Positions 8,197 through 20,808 of a stretch of 64,000 nucleotides of DNA are shown piece after piece. Each line of letters begins with the position of its first letter. Positions within the stretch are counted from its first letter, which is position 1. The translations under genes and the position numbers were made by a program. Origin of the DNA: Acidimicrobiia bacterium (GTDB lineage: Bacteria; Actinomycetota; Acidimicrobiia; Acidimicrobiales; Poriferisodalaceae); contig JAJEFK010000007.1 in assembly GCA_022820505.1 (NCBI GenBank), positions 1-64,000 on the forward strand, written 5' to 3'. Below the pieces are notes generated by a model. It was not told the DNA's origin. It ran no database searches and saw nothing but the letters and a program-made list of their open reading frames with translations.

Positions 8197-8652
8197 ATGG
8201 CACACAGCGAGAAGTTCGATGGCGAATACGGGCCCAGCACCTGGGGCTGGGTGAAGGAGCAGGCCGATGCCTACGAGGCGTCGAACGGCAGCGAGGCCAA
8301 CACGCTGCGCGATACCGGGCTTCCGATCATCGTCATGACCACCGTCGGGCACCGCACCGGTCTCGTGCGCAAGGTGCCGCTGATGCGCGTCGAGCATGAG
8401 GGCGAGTACGCGATTGTCGGCTCCAAGGGCGGCGCCCCGGCGCATCCGGGCTGGTACCACAACCTGATGGCCGATTCGACGGTGTTGATCCAGGACGGGC
8501 CTGAGCCGTTCGAGACCACGGTGCGCCTCGTCAGCGGAGCCGAGCGTGAGGCGTGGTGGGAACGGTGCGTGGACGCTTTCCCGCCCTACGCGGAGTATCA
8601 GGCCAAGACAGATCGCGAGATCCCGGTTTTCATCTCCGCCCGCCCCGCTTGA
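8197..8652 (+). CDS. Deazaflavin (F420)-dependent nitroreductase family protein
   Basis: This 151-aa protein belongs to the DDN/FDOR split beta-barrel family, whose members use reduced F420 to reduce nitro compounds or quinones. It carries the family core TTVGHRTGLVRKVPLM, followed by EYAIVGSKGGAPAHPGWYHNL and a strand with VRLVSGAEREAWW. The length is typical. The frame is open far upstream, but the homologous sequence begins at ATG 8197 (MAHSEKFDG), which has a leaderless -10 hexamer at the right spacing. It is divergent from the small unknown gene. The fbiC gene 5.5 kb away supports F420 use. The substrate is unknown. Confidence 0.92.
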   Translation: MAHSEKFDGEYGPSTWGWVKEQADAYEASNGSEANTLRDTGLPIIVMTTVGHRTGLVRKVPLMRVEHEGEYAIVGSKGGAPAHPGWYHNLMADSTVLIQDGPEPFETTVRLVSGAEREAWWERCVDAFPPYAEYQAKTDREIPVFISARPA

Positions 8653-8692
8653 TCGGGCTGGCCGGCTCGGCCGCTGGGACCACGGCTTCGCC

Positions 8693-9877
8693 TCACCGGG
8701 CGAGCAGCTGCCGGTAGACGTCGGCGGCTCGTTCGAGCTCGGCGATCTCGACCCATTCGATCGCTTGGTGAGCCTGATCGATGGAACCCGGGCCGAACAC
8801 CACGATCTGATCGGCCACTTCGCCGTAGCGCAGCGCATTCGTGCCGAAGTCGGCCACGGCGGGGCTGTGGCCTGACATGTCCGCCATAGCGGTGACCAGA
8901 TCGCTTCCAGGTGCCTGGAAGAAAGCGTTCTCGCCCATACCATTCGCCAGCTCGACCTTCACCCGCGCGGGCAGCGCCGCGGCGCGCACCAAGTCGGTGA
9001 GACGGGCGAGTTCTTCTTGATAGTCCTCGCCGTCGGCGATGCGCCGGCCGATGTACAGCTCGCAATGGTCGGGAATGATGTTGCGGGCCCGTCCGCCGCC
9101 CATTTCGTTGACCGACACCGTGCCGGCTCCGAGCACGCCGACCTCGCGCTGGCTCGCCAAGCGCTCCTGTTCGGCGTCGATGGCGCCGATGATGCGGGCG
9201 CCGGCGGACAGCGCATTGATGCCCAGGTGGGGTTTGGAGGAATGTGCTGCACGCCCCTCGACCTCGACCTCGAGGCCGAGCCCGCCCTTGTGGCCGTACA
9301 CCGGAACGCACATCGTCGGCTCGGCGACCACGATCTGCTCGCGGCGCTCGCCGCGCTCCAGCAGGCGGTCGCGGTATGCCCCTGCGCCGGCCAAGCCGCC
9401 GCCTTCCTCGGAGATCGTGCCGACCAACTCGACCGTGCACATCGGCTGCTGACCGGCGGCAGCCATCTCGGCCAGCACGGCGAGCACGACGGCCATCGTC
9501 GCTTTGGTGTCGACCGATCCTCGCCCCCAGACCCGACCTTCGCTGATCCGGCCCTCGAAGGGATCGCCCTCCATGTGCTCGACGCCAACGGTGTCGAGGT
9601 GCACGTCGATGGCCAGCATGCGCTCGGTGCGGCCGGTGAAGCGGGCATACACGTTGGGACGCCCGGACTCGATCTCGTGGAGCTCAACCTCGGCGCCCAG
9701 CGCCGCTGCTCGTTCGGCCACCCAGTTGGCCATATCGGCCTCAGCAACGGTGCCCGAGCGCGGCCCGTGGTGCATCGGGTTGACGCTGGGGATGCGCACC
9801 ATCTCGCTCAGCAGCTCGGCAATGGATTGGCCGGTGGCAGTGCCGTTCATCGTGCCTGTCGCCTCGCCGTCGCTCAT
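8693..9877 (-). CDS. M20-family amidohydrolase (ArgE/DapE-like)
   Basis: This 394-aa zinc metallohydrolase belongs to the acetylornithine deacetylase/succinyl-diaminopimelate desuccinylase group. Visible motifs are AIDVHLDTV (first metal His and Asp), GRGSVDTK, the catalytic Glu pair in ISEEGG, and the dimerisation/lid region around GRAAHSSKPHLGINA. It removes an acyl or carboxyl group from an amino acid, but the specific substrate cannot be read from sequence. It is divergent from argG, which makes a role in arginine metabolism possible though not proven. The start is ATG 9877, with an AGAGGTG Shine-Dalgarno and a -10 hexamer 20 nt upstream. Confidence 0.9.
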   Translation of the reverse strand: MSDGEATGTMNGTATGQSIAELLSEMVRIPSVNPMHHGPRSGTVAEADMANWVAERAAALGAEVELHEIESGRPNVYARFTGRTERMLAIDVHLDTVGVEHMEGDPFEGRISEGRVWGRGSVDTKATMAVVLAVLAEMAAAGQQPMCTVELVGTISEEGGGLAGAGAYRDRLLERGERREQIVVAEPTMCVPVYGHKGGLGLEVEVEGRAAHSSKPHLGINALSAGARIIGAIDAEQERLASQREVGVLGAGTVSVNEMGGGRARNIIPDHCELYIGRRIADGEDYQEELARLTDLVRAAALPARVKVELANGMGENAFFQAPGSDLVTAMADMSGHSPAVADFGTNALRYGEVADQIVVFGPGSIDQAHQAIEWVEIAELERAADVYRQLLAR

Positions 9878-9879
9878 GA

Positions 9880-13622
<3,743 letters not shown>

Positions 13623-13631
13623 AGCGATTGG

Positions 13632-13637
13632 ACGCTA
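13632..13637 (-). promoter_or_regulatory. Putative -10 (TAGCGT) of icd
   Basis: TAGCGT on the minus strand ends 9 nt before the icd ATG at 13622. Confidence 0.4.
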
Positions 13638-13677
13638 CCGCCCGCCGGGGAGTCGCCGCCCGTTGAGCAGAGACAGT

Positions 13678-15198
13678 TCAGCCGGTGGCGTGCGCGGCGG
13701 CGGAGCTGCCCGCCAGCTGGCCGAACACCGCACCCGCGGAGAGGCCCGAACCGCCGGGATAGTTGCCGTAGAACAGGCCGCCCACCAGCTCGCCTGCGGC
13801 ATACAAGCCCGTGATCGGCCGCAGGTCGGTGTCGATCACGCAGCCGGTTTCGTCGATGCGCAGCCCGCCGAACGTGAAGGTCAGGCCGCAGGTCACACGG
13901 AACGCTGAGAACGGCGGCGTCTCGATCGGCATCGCCCAGTTAGTCTTGTCGGGGCCGAGGCCCCTGGTGCGGCGGCCGTCGAGCACGTTGGGGTCGAACG
14001 GGACGCTGCGGTCGACCGCTGCGTTGAACTCGCTGATCGTTGCCAGCGCTCCCTCGGTGTGCACGTCCTCCATGCGCGCGCAGAGCTCTTCGATGCTGTC
14101 GGCGGTCACTTTGGTGACCTGGCGGATGCGGTACTCGTCGCGCTGCAGGTGCTCGGTGCTGGCGTCAAAGACCTGCCAGGCCGAGTGCCCCGGTTGGGCG
14201 AGGATCTCGCGCCCGTAGCGGGCGTAGGTGTAGTTGCGGAAGTCGGCGCCCTCGTCCACGAATCGCCGGCCGTCCTGGTTCAGCACGATCGCGAACGGGT
14301 AGCTGTGTTTCTGGAAGCCGTCGCCGACGGCGAGATCGCCGAACTCCGGGGCGTTGTAGTCCCACGCCACGGCGTGAGCGCCGCTCCAGTTGCCGTACGG
14401 CATCGCGCCGATGTCGAGCGCCATGGCGATTCCGTCGCCGGTGTTGAAGCGGGTGCCGCGCACCTTGGCCAGGTCCCATCCGGGACCGAGGTAGCGGGTG
14501 CGCCATTCGGCGTTGGCCTGGAACCCGCCGGCGGCAAGCACGACTGCGCTGCATTCGACGTCGATCACACGGCCGCTGCGCCGCACGCGAACGCCCCGCA
14601 CCGCACCGCTGTCGTCGGTCAGCAGCGAGCGCCCGGCGGCTTCGTGCCACAGGTCGATCCGGTTCCGATCGAGCGCCGCCCGCAGCGACTCCACGAGTCC
14701 CTCGCCGCCGCCCACCGACTCCACCGTGAGGCCGCCCCAGAACGTGAAGCGCCCGTCCACCTTGAAGGCCTGGCGTCCCCAGATCGGCGCGAACCGCACA
14801 CCATGGCTCGCCATCCACATCAGCGTGTCCTTGCTGCGGGTGACGAGCGTGTCGGCCAGCTCGGGATCGCACCGGTAGTCGGTGATGCGACCCAGATCAG
14901 CGTAGAACTGCTCTTCGGTGTAGGTGCCGAAGTCGGTCATCTCTACTTCGGCGTCGGTGAGATCGGGCATCAGCGCCCGCAGGTCGTCGACGCCGTCGTA
15001 GGCGAAGCGGATCGCGCCGGCAGTGAATCGGCTGTTGCCGCCGGCCTCGGCCTCGGGCGCCCGTTCCAGCACCAGCACCCTGGCACCGCCCTCGTGGGCC
15101 GCAAGCGCCGCGCACATCGCCGCATTGCCCGCGCCCACCACCACCACGTCGTAGTGCTCCGTGGAGCCTGCCGCCGCCGATCGATCAGGCGCATTCAC
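13678..15198 (-). CDS. FAD-dependent dehydrogenase, TcuA/fumarate reductase-like
   Basis: This 506-aa flavoprotein has an N-terminal Rossmann FAD motif (YDVVVVGAGNAAMCAALAAHE), GGNSRFTAGAIRF, and the C-terminal FAD region ITGLYAAGELVGGLFYGNYPGGSGL. The pattern is that of the fumarate reductase/succinate dehydrogenase flavoprotein superfamily, closest to tricarballylate dehydrogenase TcuA and related 3-ketosteroid-dehydrogenase-like enzymes. No TcuB partner is adjacent. The frame opens at 15327, but that would overlap the divergent neighbour. GTG 15198 is preceded at 8 nt by TAGGCT and is the better start. The substrate is unknown; a carboxylate or steroid is likely. Confidence 0.87.
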   Translation of the reverse strand: MNAPDRSAAAGSTEHYDVVVVGAGNAAMCAALAAHEGGARVLVLERAPEAEAGGNSRFTAGAIRFAYDGVDDLRALMPDLTDAEVEMTDFGTYTEEQFYADLGRITDYRCDPELADTLVTRSKDTLMWMASHGVRFAPIWGRQAFKVDGRFTFWGGLTVESVGGGEGLVESLRAALDRNRIDLWHEAAGRSLLTDDSGAVRGVRVRRSGRVIDVECSAVVLAAGGFQANAEWRTRYLGPGWDLAKVRGTRFNTGDGIAMALDIGAMPYGNWSGAHAVAWDYNAPEFGDLAVGDGFQKHSYPFAIVLNQDGRRFVDEGADFRNYTYARYGREILAQPGHSAWQVFDASTEHLQRDEYRIRQVTKVTADSIEELCARMEDVHTEGALATISEFNAAVDRSVPFDPNVLDGRRTRGLGPDKTNWAMPIETPPFSAFRVTCGLTFTFGGLRIDETGCVIDTDLRPITGLYAAGELVGGLFYGNYPGGSGLSAGAVFGQLAGSSAAAHATG

Positions 15199-15206
15199 GC
15201 CGAGCG

Positions 15207-15212
15207 AGCCTA
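15207..15212 (-). promoter_or_regulatory. Putative -10 (TAGGCT), leaderless
   Basis: TAGGCT on the minus strand lies 8 nt before the GTG at 15198 and fixes the start of the FAD dehydrogenase. Confidence 0.5.
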
Positions 15213-15296
15213 TGTGGAGTGTCCCGACGATGCGGGGGCGAGGCCGGCCGGCCGAGTCACTGTGCTCAGGTGCGGAAACGAACCGGGGGAGCCGCG

Positions 15297-15302
15297 TACG
15301 CT
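15297..15302 (+). promoter_or_regulatory. Putative -10 (TACGCT), leaderless
   Basis: TACGCT ends 6 nt before the ATG at 15309, with no ribosome binding site between. Confidence 0.5.
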
Positions 15303-15308
15303 GCGGCG

Positions 15309-16445
15309 ATGAGCGAATCCAGCACAAACAATGACGCCGCGAACCGCGACGTGGTGATCGACCATGAACGCCTTGCGGAGTTCATCGCTGAGATCTTCCG
15401 GCATACGGCGTGCTCCGATGCCGAAGCGGCGCGTATCGGCCGCAGCCTCGTCGGGGCCAACCTGGCGGGCCATGACAGCCACGGCGTGATCCGCTCGGCG
15501 CTGTATGTGGATCTGCTGGCGAATGGCATTCAGCTCGCCGACCAGGAGCTCAAGGTGCTCATCGACTCGGGCGCGCTGCTGCTGGTGGACGGCCAGTACG
15601 GCATGGGCCAGACCGTCGGTCCTGCCGCGGTCGAGCTGGGCATCGAACGGTGCAAGGAACTGGGCGTTGCGGTGGCGGGGCTGCGCAACGCGGGCCACCT
15701 CGGCCGCATCGGCGAGTACGCCGAGATGGCCGCAGCCGAAGGCCTGGTCTCGGTGCACTTCGTCAACGTCGCCAACAGCCGGCTGGTGGCCCCGTTCGGC
15801 GCCAAGGCCCGCCGGATGGGCACCAACCCGTGCGCCTATGGCGCGCCCGTGGCCGGTCGCCGCCCCGTCATCCACGACTTCGCCACGTCGGTGGTGGCCG
15901 AGGGCAAGGCCATGGTGGCGCTGCATGGCGGCCCAGCCGTCCCCAGCAACGCCCTCGTATCCGGCGACGGAGAGATCACCGGCGATCCGCGGGTGCTGTA
16001 CACGTTCGAGGAGGGTCAGCGCCCGAACTCCATGGACGGGCCGGGCGCACTGCGGGCGATGGGGGAGCACAAGGGCTCGGGCATCTCGGTGATGTGCGAG
16101 CTGCTGGCCGGTGCGCTCACCGGTACCGGCACTGCAGGGCCGCGCCGGGTTCGCTTCGCCAACGGCATGCTCTCGGTCTACGTCGACCCGGCCCAAGTGG
16201 ACGCCGCTGTCGGCGAGACCGACGACGGGTACAACGGCATCGCCGCGGACTATCTCGACTGGTTCTACGACGCCGACGCCATCGATCCCTCCGAGCCCGT
16301 GAAGCTGCCCGGCGATGTGGAGCACGAGCGGCGCCAGCATCGCATGGCCAACGGCATCACGCTGCCTGCCGAGACATGGGAGAGCATCTGCGGCGGCGCC
16401 CGAGCCGCCGGCGTTCCCGAAGCAACGATCGCCGCCGCCGGCTGA
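15309..16445 (+). CDS. LDH2-family malate/L-lactate-type dehydrogenase
   Basis: This 378-aa NAD(P)-dependent oxidoreductase belongs to the malate/L-lactate dehydrogenase LDH2 family (YbiC, ComC, DlgD, AllD). It has the conserved AGHDSHGVIR near residue 60, NAGHLGRIGEYAEMAA and GTNPCAYGAP, typical of the family's unusual NAD-binding fold. Members reduce 2-oxoacids such as 2,3-diketogulonate, ureidoglycolate and sulfolactate. The exact substrate cannot be inferred. The chosen ATG begins MSESSTNND and carries a leaderless promoter. It is divergent from the FAD dehydrogenase and convergent with the TauD gene. Confidence 0.9.
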   Translation: MSESSTNNDAANRDVVIDHERLAEFIAEIFRHTACSDAEAARIGRSLVGANLAGHDSHGVIRSALYVDLLANGIQLADQELKVLIDSGALLLVDGQYGMGQTVGPAAVELGIERCKELGVAVAGLRNAGHLGRIGEYAEMAAAEGLVSVHFVNVANSRLVAPFGAKARRMGTNPCAYGAPVAGRRPVIHDFATSVVAEGKAMVALHGGPAVPSNALVSGDGEITGDPRVLYTFEEGQRPNSMDGPGALRAMGEHKGSGISVMCELLAGALTGTGTAGPRRVRFANGMLSVYVDPAQVDAAVGETDDGYNGIAADYLDWFYDADAIDPSEPVKLPGDVEHERRQHRMANGITLPAETWESICGGARAAGVPEATIAAAG

Positions 16446-16512
16446 GCCGGCTGCGTCCTCAGCGCTGCGGCCCGAGAACGTACGCGGAGTGGCGAAACTG
16501 GCCGTCGCGTCG

Positions 16513-16587
16513 CCTGTTGCTTCCCGCTCTTGTTCGCTGCGCTCACGGGCCGCTCGGGCCACGGCTTCGCCGTTCGGCTCAGCCTCT
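16513..16587 (+). repeat. Dispersed intergenic repeat, copy A
   Basis: This segment is near-identical to 27592-27667: about three substitutions and one inserted base over roughly 75 bp, ending in a shared GCTCAGCCTCT. It fills the spacer between two convergent genes and reaches the TauD stop codon. Confidence 0.85.
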
Positions 16588-17444
16588 CACTCGTCGAGGG
16601 TGGGGCCGGTGCCTTGCACGCGGGTCTGGCGCATGTAGCGGCGCCAGCGGTCGGCGTCGTAGCCGGCGCCGCGGTGCAGCAGGCATCGGTTGTCGTAGAT
16701 GACGGTGTCGCCCGGGCTCCAGCGATGCGCGTACTCGTCTTCGGGACGGGTGGCGGCCTCGTTCAGCTCGTCGATGAGCCGGCGGCTGTCGATGCCGTGC
16801 CAGCCGACGATCGACCGGGCGTGCGAGCCGGCGTAGTAGTTCCTCAGGCCGTTGCCGGGGTTGGTGCGCACCAGCCGCTGGGGGATCGGCGGGAGTGATG
16901 CGGCGTGGTTCGGATCGACCGGGGCGACCTTGGTCCGGCTGAACACGTAGTCGTGCAGCACTACAAGGTCGTCGATCTCGGCCTGACGCTCGGGGCTGAG
17001 CCGGGCGTACGCCGCGCGCTGGCTGGCGTACAGCGTCTCGCCGCCCTCGCCGGGCACCTCGTAGGCGCACAGGATCGACACGTACGACGGCACGAGCCGG
17101 AACGACGAATCCGAGTGCCAGAGGTTGTTGCCCTTCTGGTTGTGGGTCAGCGGGTGTGACTCGTCCCGCTTCGTATCGGCATCGATGACGTTGCCGATCG
17201 TGCCGAAGTACTCGACCCTGCCCGTCTTGCCGAACACCACATGATTCGGCTCGGGTTCGCCGAGGCTGCGGGTAAGCGCCAGCTGCGCTTCGTCGGACAT
17301 CTGCTGGCCCTCGAAATGCAGCAGTGAGTAGGTGTCGACGGCGTCGTGCAGCGCGGCAACGGCCGCGCCGTCGAGCGGCTTCGACAGGTCGATGCCGCTG
17401 ACCTTGGCGCCGAAGTCAGGATGGATGGGCTCGAACGTCAGCAC
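16587..17444 (-). CDS. TauD/TfdA-family 2-oxoglutarate/Fe(II) dioxygenase
   Basis: This 285-aa enzyme is a non-heme iron dioxygenase that hydroxylates a substrate while decarboxylating 2-oxoglutarate. The metal triad is visible as His110-x-Asp112 (WHSDSS) and His257 (WSPGDTVIYDNRCLLHRG), with the 2-oxoglutarate-binding Arg in the DRWRRYMRQTR segment. The N-terminus FEPIHPDFGAKVSGIDLSKP is classic for TauD/TfdA. The substrate could be taurine, a 2,4-D-like aryloxyalkanoate or a phosphonate. The PhnZ-like gene 3.4 kb away makes a phosphonate worth testing. The GTG start has an AGGGAG Shine-Dalgarno 6 nt upstream. The stop abuts repeat copy A. Confidence 0.92.
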   Translation of the reverse strand: MLTFEPIHPDFGAKVSGIDLSKPLDGAAVAALHDAVDTYSLLHFEGQQMSDEAQLALTRSLGEPEPNHVVFGKTGRVEYFGTIGNVIDADTKRDESHPLTHNQKGNNLWHSDSSFRLVPSYVSILCAYEVPGEGGETLYASQRAAYARLSPERQAEIDDLVVLHDYVFSRTKVAPVDPNHAASLPPIPQRLVRTNPGNGLRNYYAGSHARSIVGWHGIDSRRLIDELNEAATRPEDEYAHRWSPGDTVIYDNRCLLHRGAGYDADRWRRYMRQTRVQGTGPTLDE

Positions 17445-17496
17445 TGGTGTCTCCCTCGGTCAGCCCGCCGTCAATTCTGGTTGCCGGTCTTTGCCG

Positions 17497-19611
17497 TCAG
17501 CTCTCGTGGCGGGCCAGCGAGCCGCCCTCGGTCGCCAGCCGCTCCAGCAGCGGGCTCGGTGTCCAGTGATCGCCGCCCAGCGTCTCGTCGTAATGGCGGA
17601 TGCGACCCAGCACCTCGCCGAGCCCGATCTCGTCAGCCCAGTACATCGGCCCGCCGGTGTAGATCGGCCAGCCGTAGCCGTTGATCCAGGTGACGTCGAC
17701 GTCGCTGCCCCGCAGCGCGATGCCCTCGTCGAGGATCTTGGCGCCCTCGTTGACCATCGGGTACAGGCAGCGTTCGAGGATCTCGTGATCGGTGACATCC
17801 CGCAGCACCGCTCCCCGCTCAGCGGCGAAGTCGCGGATCATCTGCTCGACCTCCGGGTCGGGCGTCGAGGCCCGGGTGTCGGGGTCGTAGATGTAGTAGC
17901 CGCGGCCGTTCTTCTGGCCCCGGCGGCCCGACTCGCACAGCACCTCGCGCACCGTTGAGCTCGACGACGTGTCCTCGTTCCAGCCCACGTCGAGACCGGC
18001 CAGATCGCTCATGGCAAACGGCCCCATGGGGAAGCCGAAGCCGTACACGACCTTGTCGATCTGGGCCGGCGTGGCGCCCTCCAGCAGCATCTTCTCGGCC
18101 TCGATGCCCCGCATGAACAGCATCCGGTTGCCGATGAAGCCGTAGCAGACTCCGCACAGCACCGGTGTCTTGCCGATGCGCTTGCCGATCGACATGGCGG
18201 TGGTGATGGCCGTGTGCGAGGTGGCATCGCCGCGCACCACTTCAAGCATCCGCATGACGTTGGCGGGGGAGAAGAAGTGCATGCCGATGACGGCCTCAGG
18301 CCGTGACGTGGCCGAGGCGATCTCGTTCACATCCAGCGCGGAGGTGTTGGTGGCGAGCACCGCACCCGGCTTGCAGATGGCGTCGAGCTGGGCGAACACG
18401 TCCTTCTTGAGCGCCATGTTCTCGAACACGGCCTCGATCATCAGGTCGCAGTCGGCGAAGTCGCCCATGTCGGTGGAGCCCTGCAGCAGGTCCATGCGGG
18501 TCTGCACGTCGTCTGACGAGATGCCGCCCCGCGCCGCGGTGCGCTCGTAGTTGCGTCGCACCACGCCGAGGCCTCGCTCGAGGCTGGCCTCGTCACGCTC
18601 CACGAGGGTGACCGGGATGCCGATGTTGGCGAAGTTCATGGCGATGCCGCCGCCCATCGTGCCGGCGCCCAGGATGCCGACCCGCGCAATGTCCACGGGC
18701 GGCGTGTCGCGGGGCACGTCGGGCACCTTCTGCGCAGCTCGCTCAGCAAAGAAGTAGTACTGCTGCGCGTTGGCCTGCGAGCTGCCCATCAGCTCGCCGA
18801 AGATGCGCTGCTCGGCGGCGAGCCCAGCCTCGAAGTCGCCGCTGGCGCCGGTCTCGACGGCTGCTTCCACGCAGCGCACGATGCAGTCAGGAGCTTCGAA
18901 GCCGCGCGTCTGGCGGGCGATCGAGGCCCGGAAGGCGGCGAACTGCTCGGCGCCGAAGCCTTCGAGTCGATCGTTGCGGTCGCGGATGCGCGGGCGGGGC
19001 ATGCCTTCAGCCACCGCTCGGCGGGCGAATGCCACCGCCCCGGCTTCGAGTTCGGCCAGCGTGTCGCCCACGATCTCGTTGATCAAGCCGCATTCCAGGG
19101 CTTCAGATGCGCCGATGGGATCGCCGCTGACCATGATCTCGAGCGCCCGCTGCGGGCCGGTGATGCGCGGCAGACGCTGCGTGCCGCCGCCCCCGGGCAG
19201 CAGGCCCAGCTTCACCTCGGGCAGGCCGAACTGGGCAGTGCTGATGGCGACTCGGAAGTGCGCGCACAGCGCGACCTCCAGCCCGCCGCCGAGTGCGGTG
19301 CCGTGGATCGCAGCCACCACGGGCTTGCTGCAGTTCTCCATGGCCTCCTGACCGGGCACGAGGGCGGGAGGCTTGGGCGGCTGGGAGAACTCGGTGATGT
19401 CAGCACCGGCAATGAAGGTCCGCCCGTCGCAGATGAGCACGATGGCCGTTGCGTCGCTGGCCTCGGCGGTCGCCATGCCGTCGATGAGGCCCTGGCGCAC
19501 GTGGTAGCTCAGCGCGTTGACGGGCGGGTTGTTCACGATGAGCAACGCCACGTCGTCGCGGCGCTCGAGTCGGACCGACTCGGTGATCTGGCTCTGGTCC
19601 TGGGTTGTCAT
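17497..19611 (-). CDS. Fused enoyl-CoA hydratase / 3-hydroxyacyl-CoA dehydrogenase
   Basis: This 704-aa bifunctional beta-oxidation enzyme hydrates trans-2-enoyl-CoA and oxidises the 3-hydroxyacyl-CoA. Residues 1-190 are crotonase-fold ([33 protein letters not shown]). A linker follows, then the NAD-binding [17 protein letters not shown] near residue 300 and the catalytic histidine in [11 protein letters not shown]. Two 3HCDH C-terminal domains end the protein. The open frame extends 74 codons upstream of the true ATG. The ATG at 19611 has TACGCT 7 nt before it. No thiolase is adjacent, so it may serve fatty-acid or box-pathway products. Confidence 0.95.
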   Translation of the reverse strand: MTTQDQSQITESVRLERRDDVALLIVNNPPVNALSYHVRQGLIDGMATAEASDATAIVLICDGRTFIAGADITEFSQPPKPPALVPGQEAMENCSKPVVAAIHGTALGGGLEVALCAHFRVAISTAQFGLPEVKLGLLPGGGGTQRLPRITGPQRALEIMVSGDPIGASEALECGLINEIVGDTLAELEAGAVAFARRAVAEGMPRPRIRDRNDRLEGFGAEQFAAFRASIARQTRGFEAPDCIVRCVEAAVETGASGDFEAGLAAEQRIFGELMGSSQANAQQYYFFAERAAQKVPDVPRDTPPVDIARVGILGAGTMGGGIAMNFANIGIPVTLVERDEASLERGLGVVRRNYERTAARGGISSDDVQTRMDLLQGSTDMGDFADCDLMIEAVFENMALKKDVFAQLDAICKPGAVLATNTSALDVNEIASATSRPEAVIGMHFFSPANVMRMLEVVRGDATSHTAITTAMSIGKRIGKTPVLCGVCYGFIGNRMLFMRGIEAEKMLLEGATPAQIDKVVYGFGFPMGPFAMSDLAGLDVGWNEDTSSSSTVREVLCESGRRGQKNGRGYYIYDPDTRASTPDPEVEQMIRDFAAERGAVLRDVTDHEILERCLYPMVNEGAKILDEGIALRGSDVDVTWINGYGWPIYTGGPMYWADEIGLGEVLGRIRHYDETLGGDHWTPSPLLERLATEGGSLARHES

Positions 19612-19618
19612 GGGCCGC

Positions 19619-19624
19619 AGCGTA
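19619..19624 (-). promoter_or_regulatory. Putative -10 (TACGCT), leaderless
   Basis: TACGCT on the minus strand ends 7 nt before the ATG at 19611 of the beta-oxidation enzyme. Confidence 0.5.
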
Positions 19625-19712
19625 CGCAACGACGGCCCTGCCGGACCGGGCCGGTGCCTACAGCCAGGCGACTCGGCGGCAAATTCTCCCCGATGCGGAC
19701 AGGGCCCGGCGA

Positions 19713-19748
19713 TACGCTGCGAATGTCTTGGACGACTGCAACGTCCAA
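19713..19748 (+). promoter_or_regulatory. Promoter and 5' hairpin of the aminotransferase gene
   Basis: TACGCT at 19713-19718 is a good -10 match. Shortly after the expected transcript start lies a perfect 7-bp hairpin: stem 19728-19734 with 19742-19748 and a 7-nt loop. A 17-codon open frame (ATG 19723 to the TGA at 19774-19776) overlaps the GTG start of the next gene. The hairpin sits about 11 nt ahead of the GGAG ribosome binding site and could affect initiation. Confidence 0.4.
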
Positions 19749-19768
19749 GCCATCCCCATGGAGCGCCG

Positions 19769-20794
19769 GTGACTGACAAGCCCGACCCGTTTACGGTCCC
19801 CTTCGGGACCATCTTCTGTGACTGGATGACCACCGCCCGCGCCGACGACGGCCCGTACGTCTACGGCGGGGGAGCTGAGCCGTTCGGCGATTTCACCATC
19901 AGCCCGGCGGCGCACGTACTGCACTACGGCAGCGCCATCTTCGAAGGGCTGAAGGCACACCGCCAGGTGGACGGCTCGCTGGCGATCTTCCGGCTGGACC
20001 GGCATGTGGAACGCATGGTGTCCAGCGCACAACGGCTGCGGCTGCCCGCCATCGACGGTGATGTCCTGCATCAGATGTGCGTGGACGCAGTGGAGGCGAA
20101 CGCGGGCGAGGTGCCCGACCCGCCCGGCTCGCTCTACATTCGCCCGACGCTCATCGGCACGGAGCCCGACATCGGTGCCGCGGCCCGCCCGACGCGCAGC
20201 GCGCTGCTGTATGTCGTCAACTGCCCGGTGGGCGATTATTTCAAGGGCGGCGTCCGGCCGCTGACCTTGCTGGTGGAGACCGACATTCCCCGCACCGTCC
20301 CGCAGTTCGGCATGGTGAAGTGCGGCGGGAACTACGCCATGGCGCTGGCGCCCACGCTGGATGCCATGGCCGGCAACGAGGCCATCGACCAGATGCTGTT
20401 CGCCACCGGCGGCGACATCACCGAGACCGGGGCGTCCAACTTCTTCCTGGCCGACGACGAGCGGGTGGTGACCCGTCATCTCGACGAGTCCTTCCTGCAC
20501 GGTGTCACCCGGTCGTCGGTGATCGAGCTCGCCGCGTCCTTGGGCTACGAGGTCGAGGAGCGCTCGATCGACCCCGAGGAGCTGGTCGACTGGGCTGAGC
20601 GAGGGGAGGCGTTCCTGTCGGGAACGGCAGCAGTGCTGGCGCCGGTCGGCACGATCCTGTACGAGGGCAAGACGCTCACTGTGGGCGACGGTCAGCCGGG
20701 CCGCAACACGATGCGGCTGCGCCAGGCGCTCGTCGACATCCAGATCGGTGCTGCGACCGACCCCTTCGGCTGGCGCACGCCGGTGAAGGGCTGA
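19769..20794 (+). CDS. ilvE: Branched-chain amino acid aminotransferase-like (PLP class IV)
   Basis: This 341-aa fold-type IV PLP enzyme transaminates valine, leucine and isoleucine with 2-oxoglutarate. Family sequence includes HYGSAIFEGLKAHR, YIRPTLIGTE, the PLP lysine in GMVKCGGNYAMAL, and TETGASNFFLADD. Specificity for branched-chain substrates over D-amino acids is the most likely reading but is not proven. The GTG start at 19769 follows GGAG by 5 nt and overlaps the stop of a 17-codon open frame. The HD-domain gene follows 14 bp downstream and is probably co-transcribed. Confidence 0.88.
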   Translation: MTDKPDPFTVPFGTIFCDWMTTARADDGPYVYGGGAEPFGDFTISPAAHVLHYGSAIFEGLKAHRQVDGSLAIFRLDRHVERMVSSAQRLRLPAIDGDVLHQMCVDAVEANAGEVPDPPGSLYIRPTLIGTEPDIGAAARPTRSALLYVVNCPVGDYFKGGVRPLTLLVETDIPRTVPQFGMVKCGGNYAMALAPTLDAMAGNEAIDQMLFATGGDITETGASNFFLADDERVVTRHLDESFLHGVTRSSVIELAASLGYEVEERSIDPEELVDWAERGEAFLSGTAAVLAPVGTILYEGKTLTVGDGQPGRNTMRLRQALVDIQIGAATDPFGWRTPVKG

Positions 20795-20808
20795 CGGATC
20801 GGGTTGCC

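Noticed and set aside
8653..8692. Possible fourth copy of the dispersed repeat
   Set aside because: Only a 13-base core is shared, and a similar core occurs by chance inside the quinone reductase gene.
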